From contig NZ_CADCXN010000124.1 of the NCBI RefSeq assembly GCF_902806695.1, forward strand, positions 1-64,000: a DNA stretch of 64,000 nt, written 5' to 3'. The translations under genes were made by a program, and so were the position numbers. The notes beneath the pieces are model-generated. The model was not told where the DNA came from and did not search any database. It saw nothing but the letters and a program-made list of their open reading frames with translations. This document shows positions 18,613 through 28,400 of the stretch, piece after piece (position 1 is the first letter of the stretch; each line of letters opens with the position of its first letter). This stretch comes from Candidatus Methylobacter favarea (lineage in GTDB: Bacteria; Pseudomonadota; Gammaproteobacteria; Methylococcales; Methylomonadaceae).

Positions 18613-19002
18613 ATGCGTTTACTGGTTTTATTACTGGGTATTATTTTTATCCCTGCCCTGGCAGTTGCTGAAGAAAAACCATCCGGAGCGGCTATAGAAT
18701 ATCTGCAAATGAGCCCAAAGTTTACCGTTAATTTGGAAGAACCCGGAAAATATCTGATGATTAATGTTCAATTACTGGTGGAAGGCGCAGACGCTGTGGA
18801 AAAGGTAAAAAAACATCTGCCTGCATTAAGGCATGAATTGATCATGCTTTACAGCGGCAGGTCAATGGAAACACTGCAAGCCCCGCAGCAGCGCGAGGCC
18901 TTGCGGCAGGAAACATTTAAAGCCTTCAAGCGGGTCCTGGAAAAATATGAAAATAGCGACGGCTTCAAGGGGGTATTTTTTACTGAGTTTTTGGTAGGTT
19001 AA
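18613..19002 (+). CDS. Secreted FliL-like protein
   Basis: A 129-residue product with a signal peptide (MRLLVLLLGIIFIPALAVAEE) followed by a domain that resembles the periplasmic part of FliL (YLQMSPKFTVNL, YLMINVQLLVEG, then RQETFKAFKRVLEKY and GVFFTEFLVG at the end). True FliL is a membrane-anchored flagellar stator protein; here no flagellar gene is near, so this is probably an independent envelope protein. I chose ATG 18613 because AAAAGG lies nine bases before it, while ATG 18604 directly abuts that site. The function is unknown. Confidence 0.7.
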   Translation: MRLLVLLLGIIFIPALAVAEEKPSGAAIEYLQMSPKFTVNLEEPGKYLMINVQLLVEGADAVEKVKKHLPALRHELIMLYSGRSMETLQAPQQREALRQETFKAFKRVLEKYENSDGFKGVFFTEFLVG

Positions 19003-19031
19003 ACAGCCGATATTTTTTCGGTATTGGAAGA

Positions 19032-19445
19032 TCATAAATTTAACCGATTTTTCAACAGAGTGATGTTATCGGTTATTTCCTGTTCCGTATAAGGGACGGC
19101 ATCAAATTTTCCCCACACCGGCGCCGGCCATGCTTTATCGGTTTGATAGCGTACGATGTGATGGATATGCAATTGCGGCACCAGGTTGCCTATAGCCGCA
19201 ATATTGATTTTATCCGCTTTATACAGGGCCGCGAGATGTTCTGCCAGGTAGCTCGATTCCTCAATCAGCAGTTTGCGCTCGGCCTTGTTCAATTGATAAA
19301 TTTCCACTAATTGCGCTTTTTCCGGCACCAGGACAAACCACGGGTAGCGGCTATCGTTCATCATTAATAATTGACATAATTGAAGCCGGCCGATGACAAT
19401 GCAGTCCTGCTGCAGGCGAGGGTGTAACGTGAAGGTTGTAGCCAT
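19032..19445 (-). CDS. HIT family nucleotide-binding protein
   Basis: A 137-residue histidine-triad protein, with the active-site motif written HIHHIVRY (about residues 91-98), which is HxHxx with the last histidine of the triad replaced or shifted. The N-terminal segment contains NDSRYPWFVLVPE, typical of the small HIT hydrolases found in methanotrophs and pseudomonads. The family hydrolyses nucleoside phosphoramidates or dinucleotides. It converges with the FliL-like gene. The substrate is unknown. Confidence 0.85.
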   Translation of the reverse strand: MATTFTLHPRLQQDCIVIGRLQLCQLLMMNDSRYPWFVLVPEKAQLVEIYQLNKAERKLLIEESSYLAEHLAALYKADKINIAAIGNLVPQLHIHHIVRYQTDKAWPAPVWGKFDAVPYTEQEITDNITLLKNRLNL

Positions 19446-19535
19446 TTTTAAGGAAAATCAAGGCAATGCCTTAAAGCAGATGAAAAATCGGTATGTTATA
19501 TTTTGTTTGAATATAAGCCATTAAAGGATAGTTCC

Positions 19536-20582
19536 ATGGTTGCGCAAATAATCCCGGCTCAAGATCTGCCTGATGACAAAAAGATGACTGTCTCATTCCG
19601 GTTGTTGTTGGGCCTGTATTCAATAATCCCGCTTTGTCTGGCCTTGCAATTCGTTGACAGCTCATTCTGGAACGGCTATCTGCGCGAAAATCTGCCCAGC
19701 AGCCCCAATCATTTTCTATTATTCCAGATTCTTTTCGGAACGCCGCATATTATTGCCAGCGCCATTGTGCTGGCAAGCAACACAGAATACCTGAAGTTTT
19801 ACCGGCTGAACATTATTTTGATGACGCTTGCCATCGCCGTTGTTTTCGGCCTGGGCAGCCTGTTTATTCCCTACCGCGCGCTCTATGTGCTGGTAGCCTG
19901 CTGGACTGTCTTTCATGTGCTCAAGCAGCAGCATGGCATTGGCCGCGGCATCTGTCGTCTGCCTGAGTGGGCGTTTCAGCTTCTGTTATGGCTGAGCGTG
20001 GCGGCGGGCATTTTTATCTATATAGCCATTTTTCTTAAAAACAGCCTTGCAATGCAGCAGGCGGAATGGCTCAGGCATAGCGCCGGCGGCTTATGCGCAG
20101 CACTGGTGCTGTGCGGGTTCTATTGCCAGCGCAAGGTGCCTACTGTATTTGGCAAGTGCTTTCTCTGGTCGAATATCTTTCTGGTATTAAGCAGTTTTTA
20201 TTTGTATGTTCAGCAGTATTATTTTTTTGCGATTCTGGTGCCGAGGCTGGTGCATGATGCGACGGCCTATATTTTCTACATCACGCACGACTACAACAGG
20301 CATCACGGTCATCCGCAGAATTTTATTTACCGCTATGCCGAACGCTGCAATATCCATGTCTTTGTGGTGCTGCCCGTGTGTTCATTTTTTCTGGCGTTTG
20401 TGTTGCAGGCTTATGGAGATGCATGGGTCAGTCTAATCACCCATTTCTTTTTTGGCGTGGAAATCCGTAAAGCCGTCACCTTGGGATTATTGGGCTATCT
20501 GGCTCTAATGCACTACTACACGGAGGCTTTTACCTGGAAGCAGGGCTCGCCCTACCGGCGCTTTATTGCCTTTTCAAAATGA
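19536..20582 (+). CDS. Unknown polytopic membrane protein with histidine motifs
   Basis: A 348-residue protein with about eight hydrophobic helices and no family I can name with confidence. Histidines recur in ordered motifs: FGTPHI (about residues 67-72), FHVLKQQHGIGRG (about 126-138), LVHDATAY (about 238-245), ITHDYNRHHGHP (about 249-260) and MHYYTEAFTWKQGSPYR near the C-terminus. This layout of His/Asp/Glu residues at membrane faces resembles metal-dependent membrane enzymes such as the Brp/Blh carotenoid dioxygenases or desaturases, but that is inference. AAAGGA precedes ATG 19536; an upstream in-frame start at 19503 lacks a site. It stands alone between a HIT gene and a two-component pair. 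Confidence 0.7.
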   Translation: MVAQIIPAQDLPDDKKMTVSFRLLLGLYSIIPLCLALQFVDSSFWNGYLRENLPSSPNHFLLFQILFGTPHIIASAIVLASNTEYLKFYRLNIILMTLAIAVVFGLGSLFIPYRALYVLVACWTVFHVLKQQHGIGRGICRLPEWAFQLLLWLSVAAGIFIYIAIFLKNSLAMQQAEWLRHSAGGLCAALVLCGFYCQRKVPTVFGKCFLWSNIFLVLSSFYLYVQQYYFFAILVPRLVHDATAYIFYITHDYNRHHGHPQNFIYRYAERCNIHVFVVLPVCSFFLAFVLQAYGDAWVSLITHFFFGVEIRKAVTLGLLGYLALMHYYTEAFTWKQGSPYRRFIAFSK

Positions 20583-20692
20583 GATCATGAATTTGGTCTC
20601 GATGCTGTTGGGAAGCTGTTCACTATCTCTTGGATCAGCAGGAAGAAAGCGGGAACGACGCTGTTGAGGCTTGCGATGAGTTTTCGAAAGCA

Positions 20693-22045
20693 CTATCCCA
20701 GCTTCCGGTATAAGGTGCTGCGATCCAGGCCGAGTATCCGGGCCGCCTGAATTTTATTGCCGCCGGTCATTGCCAGGACATGGCGAATATAGGCTTGATT
20801 AATGTCCTCCAGCGACCATCCTTGCATCATTGCCAATTCAAAAAAGCTGGTATCGTTGACGGGCAGTTTCGAAGCCTGCGCCAGATCTTCCAGCAAAAGG
20901 GTATCATGGTCGGCAAGCACAATAGCCCTTTCAAGCGTATTGGCAAGCTCCCGGACGTTGCCTGGCCAGTGATAGGCCCGAATCCAGCGCAATACTTCCA
21001 CCGAAATATTGACCGGCCCCTGTTTGCCAAGGCGCAGGCAAACGGTGTCGATCAAGGTTTTGGTTAAGGCGTCAAGATCTTCCTTGCGCTCTCTTAACGG
21101 AGGCACTTCAAGGCTGATTACATTCAACCGGTGATACAGATCGAAACGAAACAATCTATCGTGGATGCGCTGCTCCAGAGGCTGATGGGTAGCGGCGATC
21201 AAGCGTATGCTGACCCTGGTTTCTTTGGTATCACCGAGCGCTCGGACTTTTCCGGTTTCCAGCGCCTGCAGCAGCTTAGGCTGAATTTCCAGGGGCAGTT
21301 CAGCGATTTCATCAAGGAATAATGTTCCGGAGTCGGCCTGTGAAAACAATCCCGGCCTATCCTTGCTGGCATCGGTAAAAGCGCCCTTGCGAACGCCGAA
21401 TAACTCACTTTCCACTAAACTGTGCGGCAATGCAGCGCAATTAACGGCGATAAAAGGGCCTGAATGATTTGGACTGTTGTCATGAATCCAGCGGGCTACT
21501 GCGCTTTTACCTGTGCCGCTTTCTCCGGTCAGGAGCACTGTAGAGTTTACTGCGGCGGCCCGTGTTGCCATGCTGACCAATCGCTGCATGCCGGGACTTT
21601 GAGTTATAAAAATGCCCGTAGCGCTGTTTTTATCATCAGTAAAGCCTATTTTTACAGCCGTGCGCCGCATTTGCCGGTCTTCAAGCGCCCGTGCTACTGC
21701 TGTATAGAGTTCTTCAATGCGAAAAGGTTTGGTTAAAAAGTCGCAGGCCCCTGCGCGCATGCTTTGCATCGCCAAATCAATACTGCCGAAAGCGGTTATC
21801 AGCAATACCAGCTGTTCAGGCCGTTTACGGTGTATAGCCGCCATTAACTCCAGGCCGCGCATCCCGGGCATAATGACATCGGATATCACCAGATCAAAGG
21901 ACTCGTTTTCTATAGCATTGAGCGCATCAGCAGTATCAGTGAATCCAGCGGCCGAATAATTAACCTGGCGCAGCATGTCGATTAGATAATCAACAATACC
22001 GGGATCATCATCGATCACTATAATTCGACGACTTGCTGTCATCAT
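20693..22045 (-). CDS. Sigma-54-dependent NtrC-family response regulator
   Basis: A 450-residue activator: receiver domain (about 1-120, phospho-acceptor Asp in DLVISDVIMPG), AAA+ domain with Walker A GESGTGKS, Walker B GTLFLDEIAEL and the sigma-54 contact loop, and a C-terminal Fis-type helix-turn-helix (GGNKIQAARILGLDRSTLYRKL). The contact loop reads GAFTDA instead of the canonical GAFTGA. It should activate RpoN promoters on phosphorylation by the kinase encoded upstream: the kinase stop and this ATG share one base (TGATG), with GGAG before it. No target genes or sigma-54 promoter could be identified nearby. Confidence 0.93.
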   Translation of the reverse strand: MMTASRRIIVIDDDPGIVDYLIDMLRQVNYSAAGFTDTADALNAIENESFDLVISDVIMPGMRGLELMAAIHRKRPEQLVLLITAFGSIDLAMQSMRAGACDFLTKPFRIEELYTAVARALEDRQMRRTAVKIGFTDDKNSATGIFITQSPGMQRLVSMATRAAAVNSTVLLTGESGTGKSAVARWIHDNSPNHSGPFIAVNCAALPHSLVESELFGVRKGAFTDASKDRPGLFSQADSGTLFLDEIAELPLEIQPKLLQALETGKVRALGDTKETRVSIRLIAATHQPLEQRIHDRLFRFDLYHRLNVISLEVPPLRERKEDLDALTKTLIDTVCLRLGKQGPVNISVEVLRWIRAYHWPGNVRELANTLERAIVLADHDTLLLEDLAQASKLPVNDTSFFELAMMQGWSLEDINQAYIRHVLAMTGGNKIQAARILGLDRSTLYRKLG

Positions 22046-23547
22046 CAGGCTTTTCTCCACGGCAAATGAATGATAAAAAGGCTGCCTTTTCCGGGTTCTG
22101 ATTCGGCCACGACGGTGCCGCCCATTTCAGTAACTAACGACTTGACGACAGCTAAACCAAGGCCGGTGCCTCCTTGTTTGCCGCGCGTGGTAAAGTAGTG
22201 TTCAAAAAGCCGGGATAGATGCTCGGGCGCAATGCCTGTACCCGTATCGGCGACGCTAAGCTTTAGCACTGGCATTGTTTGTTCGGCATGGCTAATCGAA
22301 GTCCGGGACAACTCGATGGTTAAGGCGCCGGTATTGATATTGGCGGCCAAGGCATTGGTGAGCAAGTTTAAAACAATCTGCTGGATGCCGTCCTTGTTGA
22401 TCGATATCAAGGGCAGCGACTTCGGGTGGACAAAAGTCATTGTGACTCCCTGACGCCGTGCTTCAAAGCCCAGCATATCAATAACCTCGGCTATAGCCGT
22501 GATGACATCGCAACTCATAGGCTCAGTCGGATGGCGCGGGGCAAACTCCAGAAGACGGTGGACAATGCGCGTGATACGATCGGTCTGGTCCACTAATATA
22601 TTGGCAATGCGGCGAACTTCTTCATAATCATCGTTGCAGGCCGCGAGCGCTCTCGCCCTGCCGTTGACGATTTGCAAGGGCGAGCCGATTTCGTGGGCAA
22701 GCCCCGCCGATAACTGACCGATCGTAATCAATTTATTCGCATCCTGTAAGGCCCGTTGCAGTTGTCGTCTATGCTGCGTTTCAACATCCAGGCGGCGGTA
22801 AGCCGAAAATAACTCGGCAGTCATCCGGTTAAACTCTTGCGCCACGGCAGCAAATTCATCCTTGCCGGATACAGGTAAAGGCTTCGGGGGCTCCGTGCTG
22901 TTTCTGAAATTCCGCATGGCCTCGCGAAGCCTCTGTAGAGGCACTGAAATATAAATATGGCCCAACAAAAGGCAAAGCAGGGAAGTAAACAGAATGAAAG
23001 CAATGAAAGATAAAAGAATATAGGTTTTGGTTTTACTTAAATTTTCATGCATCGTTTGCAGCGATTTGACGATAGCCACATTGCCGTTTAAATTGCTTGA
23101 CCTCTCATAAAATGGCAAGGACAAAATGAATAAGCGGGGTTCATCGGCCGGGTAATAGAACTGTTTCACTTCGCCCTCTCTTGCCGCCTGGTATAAGCCC
23201 TGTTCGACTTGTTGCGGCCATACCAGGCTTTCCGCGTTCGAGCGGATGACATTGCGATTTTGAATATAAATGCGGATATCGACAGACGGTTTGATCCGTT
23301 CTAATTGCTGCATGAGTTTTTGCAGATCTTCAGTCTGATGATCCCGCAAGGCGTTTTCGACCGAAACCAGCAAGCTGTTGGCTAACAGACGGGTTTCCTG
23401 TTCGACAGTATTAAGTAAATCTCGCGCTTCGGTATGTAGATGATAGGTCCCGTAAATGCCAAAAACCATCCAACTTAAGGCAAACAAGGAAATGGCCAAT
23501 TTATAAATAGCGGACATAGCGTTGCATCTTGCACTCCATTGTCGCAA
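22045..23547 (-). CDS. Membrane sensor histidine kinase
   Basis: A 500-residue kinase with two transmembrane helices (about 11-31 and 176-198) bracketing a periplasmic sensor of about 140 residues, then a HAMP segment, a coiled region, the H-box IGQLSAGLAHEIGSPLQIVNG (His about 285) and the ATPase domain (N-box NLLTNALAANI, G1 DTGTGIAPE, G2 GGTGLGLAVVK). The sensor has no motif I recognise. It forms a pair with the NtrC-type regulator just downstream. A long inverted-repeat element lies 40 bases upstream of its start, between it and the efflux operon. Confidence 0.93.
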   Translation of the reverse strand: MRQWSARCNAMSAIYKLAISLFALSWMVFGIYGTYHLHTEARDLLNTVEQETRLLANSLLVSVENALRDHQTEDLQKLMQQLERIKPSVDIRIYIQNRNVIRSNAESLVWPQQVEQGLYQAAREGEVKQFYYPADEPRLFILSLPFYERSSNLNGNVAIVKSLQTMHENLSKTKTYILLSFIAFILFTSLLCLLLGHIYISVPLQRLREAMRNFRNSTEPPKPLPVSGKDEFAAVAQEFNRMTAELFSAYRRLDVETQHRRQLQRALQDANKLITIGQLSAGLAHEIGSPLQIVNGRARALAACNDDYEEVRRIANILVDQTDRITRIVHRLLEFAPRHPTEPMSCDVITAIAEVIDMLGFEARRQGVTMTFVHPKSLPLISINKDGIQQIVLNLLTNALAANINTGALTIELSRTSISHAEQTMPVLKLSVADTGTGIAPEHLSRLFEHYFTTRGKQGGTGLGLAVVKSLVTEMGGTVVAESEPGKGSLFIIHLPWRKA

Positions 23548-23586
23548 AATGCAACACGATATGAGCTGAATTATTTAATTTCTCTT

Positions 23587-24004
23587 GATCAGCAAGAATT
23601 TTTAGCTAGGCGCGGCTCTCGCCGTTATACACACGTTTGTTCAAGCCCGTCATTCCGGCTGGGAGTCCTGTCAGGCTGTCCTGCCTGACACCCTTCGGGT
23701 AAATGCAAATCCGTTCCAGACGGATTTGTGCCGGACTAATTCGCCGGGAGCGAATTTGGACATGCGCAGCAGGGGGCGAAGCCCGAACCGCAAGGAGGCG
23801 GTGAGCAATCCAGGCTACATGGAAGTATTTAAGTTCGCCATTCATGGCACTGGATTCATGCGGGGCTTTCCTGCCCCGCACCCCAAGGGATAAATGCCAA
23901 TCTGTTCCAGACAGATTGGTCCCGCTTCCCGGCGGGTATGACGAATTACCCGCGTAATTGTATATAACGGCGAGAGCCGCGCCTGGGGAAGATTCCTGCT
24001 GATC
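23587..24004. mobile_element. MITE-like element with 21-bp perfect terminal inverted repeats and paired hairpin units
   Basis: The ends are inverted copies: a perfect 21-bp repeat (23609-23629 and 23963-23983, core GGCTCTCGCCG), flanked outward by an imperfect match to GATCAG at both tips (about 44 bp each). Inside are two copies of a unit about 190 bp apart. Each has an 8-bp hairpin (23669-23690; 23859-23880), a CCC/GGG mini-hairpin, and a 9-bp hairpin with loop TCCAG (23706-23728; 23897-23919). The stems differ between copies at five pairs, every time on both sides, so pairing is kept. A further hairpin is at 23738-23756. No protein is encoded. It is probably a non-autonomous element or a structured RNA carrier. 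Confidence 0.7.
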
Positions 24005-24365
24005 AGGTAAGTGCTTAATGTAACCTTATTAAATAGCGTAAAAGTTTCTGGATAAGTAACTGGCGTGCATTTTGCTTATATTTTAATTTATAAATACTGA
24101 ATTCCTATTACCATCAGGATTTTATTAATACATCAATTGTTTTTTTTATGTACATCACGCTTGCTTCCGATAATCGCTTCTTTCCTTCCCCGCCTAATCC
24201 TGCCCAATCATTAGCTGGCGCCCGTAAAAAGCCGCCGTTTAGTGAACAGATCATAACTTTTGCACCCAAATTCATCTGTTTGGAAAAGCCTCATCGGTGA
24301 TCGCAAGAACCTGTCCCGGCATTTGCGCCGCGGGTCAAAATTTTAATTTGCATAAGCGCCCAATA
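24005..24365. other. AT-rich leader before the efflux operon
   Basis: About 360 bases between the repeat element and the fusion-protein gene. It is AT-rich at 24060-24150 and contains a run of eight T at 24141. I see no gene. The promoter of the efflux operon is expected here, but no clear -35/-10 pair or repressor palindrome was found, and no tetR or other regulator gene adjoins the operon. Confidence 0.4.
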
Positions 24366-25478
24366 ATGAAAATTAGCCAACTACTGTTTATTTCAGTCTG
24401 CTTAATCATCGCCGCCTGCAGCTCAAAAAAAGAAGCCGAGACCGTCGATACCCATAAGGTAGTAAATCCTGTCCTGGAAGACATTACCTACAGCAACGAC
24501 TATGTAGCCAACATTCACTCGGTGAAATATGTAGAGATCAGAAGCAAAATCAAAGGCTATATTGAAAAAATTCATGTCGATGAAGGGCAGCCCGTCAAGA
24601 GAGGACAGTTGCTGTTCACGCTCAGCTTTCTGGTATTTGAAAAGGAATTGCAAAAAGCGGATGCGGCTTATAAAAACGCCATAGCCGATTTGAAGGCGGC
24701 CGAAGTTGAATTAATCAATGTGAAACTGCTGGTAGCAAAAAATATTGTATCCGGGACAGAGCTGGATGTAAAAAAAGCCAAAGTAGAGGCGTTAAAAGCC
24801 ACTGTGGAAGAGGCTAAGGCGCACAAAGAGCAGGCCGCTTTAAAACTTTCATTTGCACATATTAAAGCGCCCTTCGACGGCGTCATCAACCGTATTCCCA
24901 ACAAGGTCGGCAGCTTGATAGAGGAAGGCGGGCGGCTGACCACTATTTCCGACAACCGCGAGGTATTTGTTTATTTCAACCTCTCAGAAATTGATTACCT
25001 GAATTATATGGCTAATGGCGAACAGAAAACAAAAACCGTAAGTTTAAAACTGGCAAATAACAGGCCCTATGGGCACGAAGGAAAAATAGAAATGATTGAA
25101 AGCGAATTCGATCAATCAACCGGTAATATTGCGTTCAGAGCGAGGTTTCCAAATCCCGATGCAATTTTAAAACATGGATCAAACGGCAAGGTTATTGTCA
25201 AAAAACAGCTTAAAAATGCGTTGCTCGTGCCTCAAAAGTCAACCTTTGAAATTCAGGATAAACTGTATGTTTTCGTGGTAAATCAGGAGGATGTGCTGGA
25301 GCAAAGGAACATCGTCCCCAAACTGCGCTTACCTGATTTTTATGTTGTGGAGTCCGGCTTGACCAACGAAGAAAGGATCCTGTTCGAGGGCGCAGGCAAT
25401 GAGAGAGATGGCAAGAAAATACATCCTGCACCTGTCGATCTGGCAAAAGCCATGTCTTTAAACGGCAAAGATTCATAA
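24366..25478 (+). CDS. RND efflux periplasmic adaptor (membrane fusion lipoprotein)
   Basis: A 370-residue adaptor linking the inner-membrane pump to the outer-membrane channel. It has a lipoprotein signal (LIIAACSS, lipidated Cys about 19), a biotinyl-lipoyl-like hairpin start (KGYIEKIHVDEGQPVKRGQ), a coiled-coil helical hairpin (about 80-150) and the returning barrel segment (IKAPFDGVINRIPNKVGSLIE). Length is typical of AcrA/MexA proteins. ATG 24366 is chosen as it begins the signal peptide; an earlier in-frame start at 24297 adds 23 unlikely residues. The pump gene follows 12 bases after the stop. Confidence 0.9.
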   Translation: MKISQLLFISVCLIIAACSSKKEAETVDTHKVVNPVLEDITYSNDYVANIHSVKYVEIRSKIKGYIEKIHVDEGQPVKRGQLLFTLSFLVFEKELQKADAAYKNAIADLKAAEVELINVKLLVAKNIVSGTELDVKKAKVEALKATVEEAKAHKEQAALKLSFAHIKAPFDGVINRIPNKVGSLIEEGGRLTTISDNREVFVYFNLSEIDYLNYMANGEQKTKTVSLKLANNRPYGHEGKIEMIESEFDQSTGNIAFRARFPNPDAILKHGSNGKVIVKKQLKNALLVPQKSTFEIQDKLYVFVVNQEDVLEQRNIVPKLRLPDFYVVESGLTNEERILFEGAGNERDGKKIHPAPVDLAKAMSLNGKDS

Positions 25479-25490
25479 ATCAGGATCATC

Positions 25491-28400
25491 ATGACTTCCC
25501 AATTCATTCATCGTCCGGTACTGTCGATCGTAATATCCATTCTCATTACCTTGATAGGCTTGTTGTCTTTAAGCCGGCTTCCTGTTACCCAGTTTCCCGA
25601 TATCGCGCCTCCCGAGGTCAATGCCACAACCAAATATATAGGCGCCAATGCGGAAGTGGTCGTCAAGGCCGTGATCACGCCGCTGGAGAGAGCGATCAAC
25701 GGCGTGCCCGGCATGGCCTATATGTCGTCTGTTTCCGGCAATGACGGCAGCGGTGAAATCCAGATTATTTTCAAGGCAGGCACCAATCCTGATGTCGCCG
25801 CCGTCAATGTGCAGAACCGGGTATCTTCGGTGCTGGACGAGCTGCCAGCAGAAGCCATTAAAGCAGGGGTTATTGTCGAGAAAGTACAAAACGCCATGCT
25901 TTTATATATCAACATACTCAGCTCGGACCCCACGCTGGACGAGAAATTTCTTTACAACTTTGCCGACATCAATGTTCTAAAAGAGCTCAAAAGAATAGAC
26001 GGGGTCGGTTTTGCTGAAATCCTGGGCTCCAGGGAATACGCCATGCGCGTGTGGCTGAAGCCCGATAAACTGTTGATGTACAACATCTCGGCGATCGAGA
26101 TAGTCGAAAAATTGAAGGCTCAGAACGTAGAGGCGGCGCCGGGAAAGATTGGCGAAAGCTCGGGCAAGAGGGCGCAGGCGCTGCAATACGTTTTAAAGTA
26201 CACGGGCAAATACAATACCAGGAATGCGTATGAAAACATCGTCCTGAGCGGCAAGGAGAATGGCGAAATCCTGCGGCTCAAGGATGTGGCCGAAATTGAA
26301 TTCGATTCCCAGGATTACAACGTCCTTTCCAAAGAAAACGGCCGGCCTTCCGCCGCCATTTTGTTAAAGCAGCGTCCGGGCAGCAATGCCAAGGAGGTGA
26401 TTAATAACATTAAAGCAACAATGGCGACGATAAAATCAACTTCCTTCCCGCCGGGCATGGACTATACCCTGAGTTATGACGTTTCCGAGTTTCTGGACGC
26501 ATCCATTCATGAAGTCGTTAAAACCCTGGTGGAAGCCTTCCTGTTGGTTGCCCTGGTGGTGTTCATCTTTTTACAGGATTTTCGCTCCACCCTCATACCC
26601 ATTATTGCCGTGCCGGTGTCGCTGGTCGGCACCTTTTTCTTCATGCAGCTGATGGGCTTTTCCCTCAATCTCATTACCCTGTTTGCACTGGTTTTGGCTA
26701 TCGGTATTGTCGTGGACAACGCCATTGTGGTCATCGAAGCCGTTCACGCCAAAATGGAACATTCCGGCATAGGGTCGATAAAAGCAACCGAACAGGCCAT
26801 GCGCGAAATCAGCGGGGCAATTATCGCCATCACGCTGGTGATGGCGGCCGTGTTTTTGCCGGTGGCCTTCATGGAAGGCCCCGAAGGCGTTTTTTACCGG
26901 CAGTTTTCCCTGACCATGGCGTTTTCCATCGTCCTCTCGGGGATCACGGCGCTCACTCTGACTCCCGCGCTGTGCGCCTTGTTTCTCAAGCATATTCATG
27001 GTTCCGGGCATGCTGAAAAATCGGGCTTACAGCTTTTCTTTGCGGGATTTAATAACTGGTACGACAAGCTGTCCGATAACTACAAAAAACTGATCGGCGC
27101 CATCGCTGACAGAAGGATTATAACTTTTGGGGTATTGGTTGGATTTTCTGTAGGATCCGGTTTGATAGGAACTTATGTCCCTACAGGCTTTATCCCTGAA
27201 GAAGATCAAGGGACTATCTACGCAAATATCACGGCGCCATCGGGAGCAACCCTTGAGCGCACCGAAAAAGTGTCGGATGAGGTGCAGCGCGTTGCATCGG
27301 GCCTGGACGGTGTGATTTCGGTTTCCAGCCTGGCAGGGTTCAGTCTGCTCTCCGAAGGTACAGGCGCCGTGTACGGCATGAATCTGATCAGCTTGAAAAA
27401 TTGGGAGGAAAGACCGGCTTCCGATAAAGACATCATCCGTGATCTGGAAGAAAAAACCCGCTATATCAAAGATGCCAGCATCGAGTTTTTCACGCCGCCG
27501 CCGGTGCCGGGTTATGGTAATTCCAGCGGCTTCGAAATGCGCTTGCTGGATAAAACCGGTTCGGACGATCTTCAAAGATTGCAGAAAGTGGCCGATGCCT
27601 TTGTGGAAGAGCTCAACAAGCGGCCCGAGATCCTGAATGCCTTTACCACTTTCAACGTCGGTTTTCCGCAGTTTCTGCTGTATATTGACAATGATAAGGC
27701 CGCGCAAAAAGGCATCACCGCCGAGAACGCCATGAATACGCTGCAAACCCTTATCGGCAGTGAATATGCCACCAACTTTATCCGTTTCGGCCAGATGTAT
27801 AAAGTCATGGTGCAGGCGCTGCCCGAATATCGCGCCCAGCCCAATGATCTGATGAAGCTGTATATCAAAAATGATGCAGGAAAAATGGTGCCTTTTTCTT
27901 CTTTCATTCGTGTTGAAAAGGTCTATGGCCCTGAGCAGGTAACGCGTTACAACATGTACACCTCGGCTATGGTCAACGGCCAGCCGGCGCCGGGATACAG
28001 CAGCGGGCAGGCGATCGCCGCCATCAAGGACGTGGCCGCGCAAAATTTGCCGAAAGGCTTTGGCTACGATTGGGCGGGCTCATCCAGGGATCAGGCCCAG
28101 GCGGGCAATCAGGCGATTTATATTTTTATGATTTGCCTGTTGTTCGTTTATCTGCTGCTTGCCGCCCAATACGAAAGCTTCCTGTTGCCCATGCCGGTGA
28201 TTCTCTCGCTGCCGATCGGCATTTTCGGCGCCCTGTTTTTTCTGATGATCATGGGCCTTGAAAACAATATCTACGCGCAGATCGCGATGATTATGCTGAT
28301 CGGCATTCTCGGCAAGAACGCCATTTTGATCATTGAGTTTGCCACGATGCAGCACCGGCTGGGAAAAACGCCGCTCGCAGCCGCCATTGAAGGCGCAGCA

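Noticed and set aside
19010-19030. Small inverted repeat CCGATA...TATTGG between the FliL-like and HIT genes
   Set aside because: Stem of only four to five pairs; not good enough for a terminator call.
23606-23881. 91-codon minus frame inside the inverted-repeat element
   Set aside because: The covarying hairpins explain the sequence; the frame has no protein motif.
26571-28043. Long minus-strand open frames inside the RND pump gene
   Set aside because: They are shadows of a long, clearly coding plus-strand gene in GC-richer sequence.
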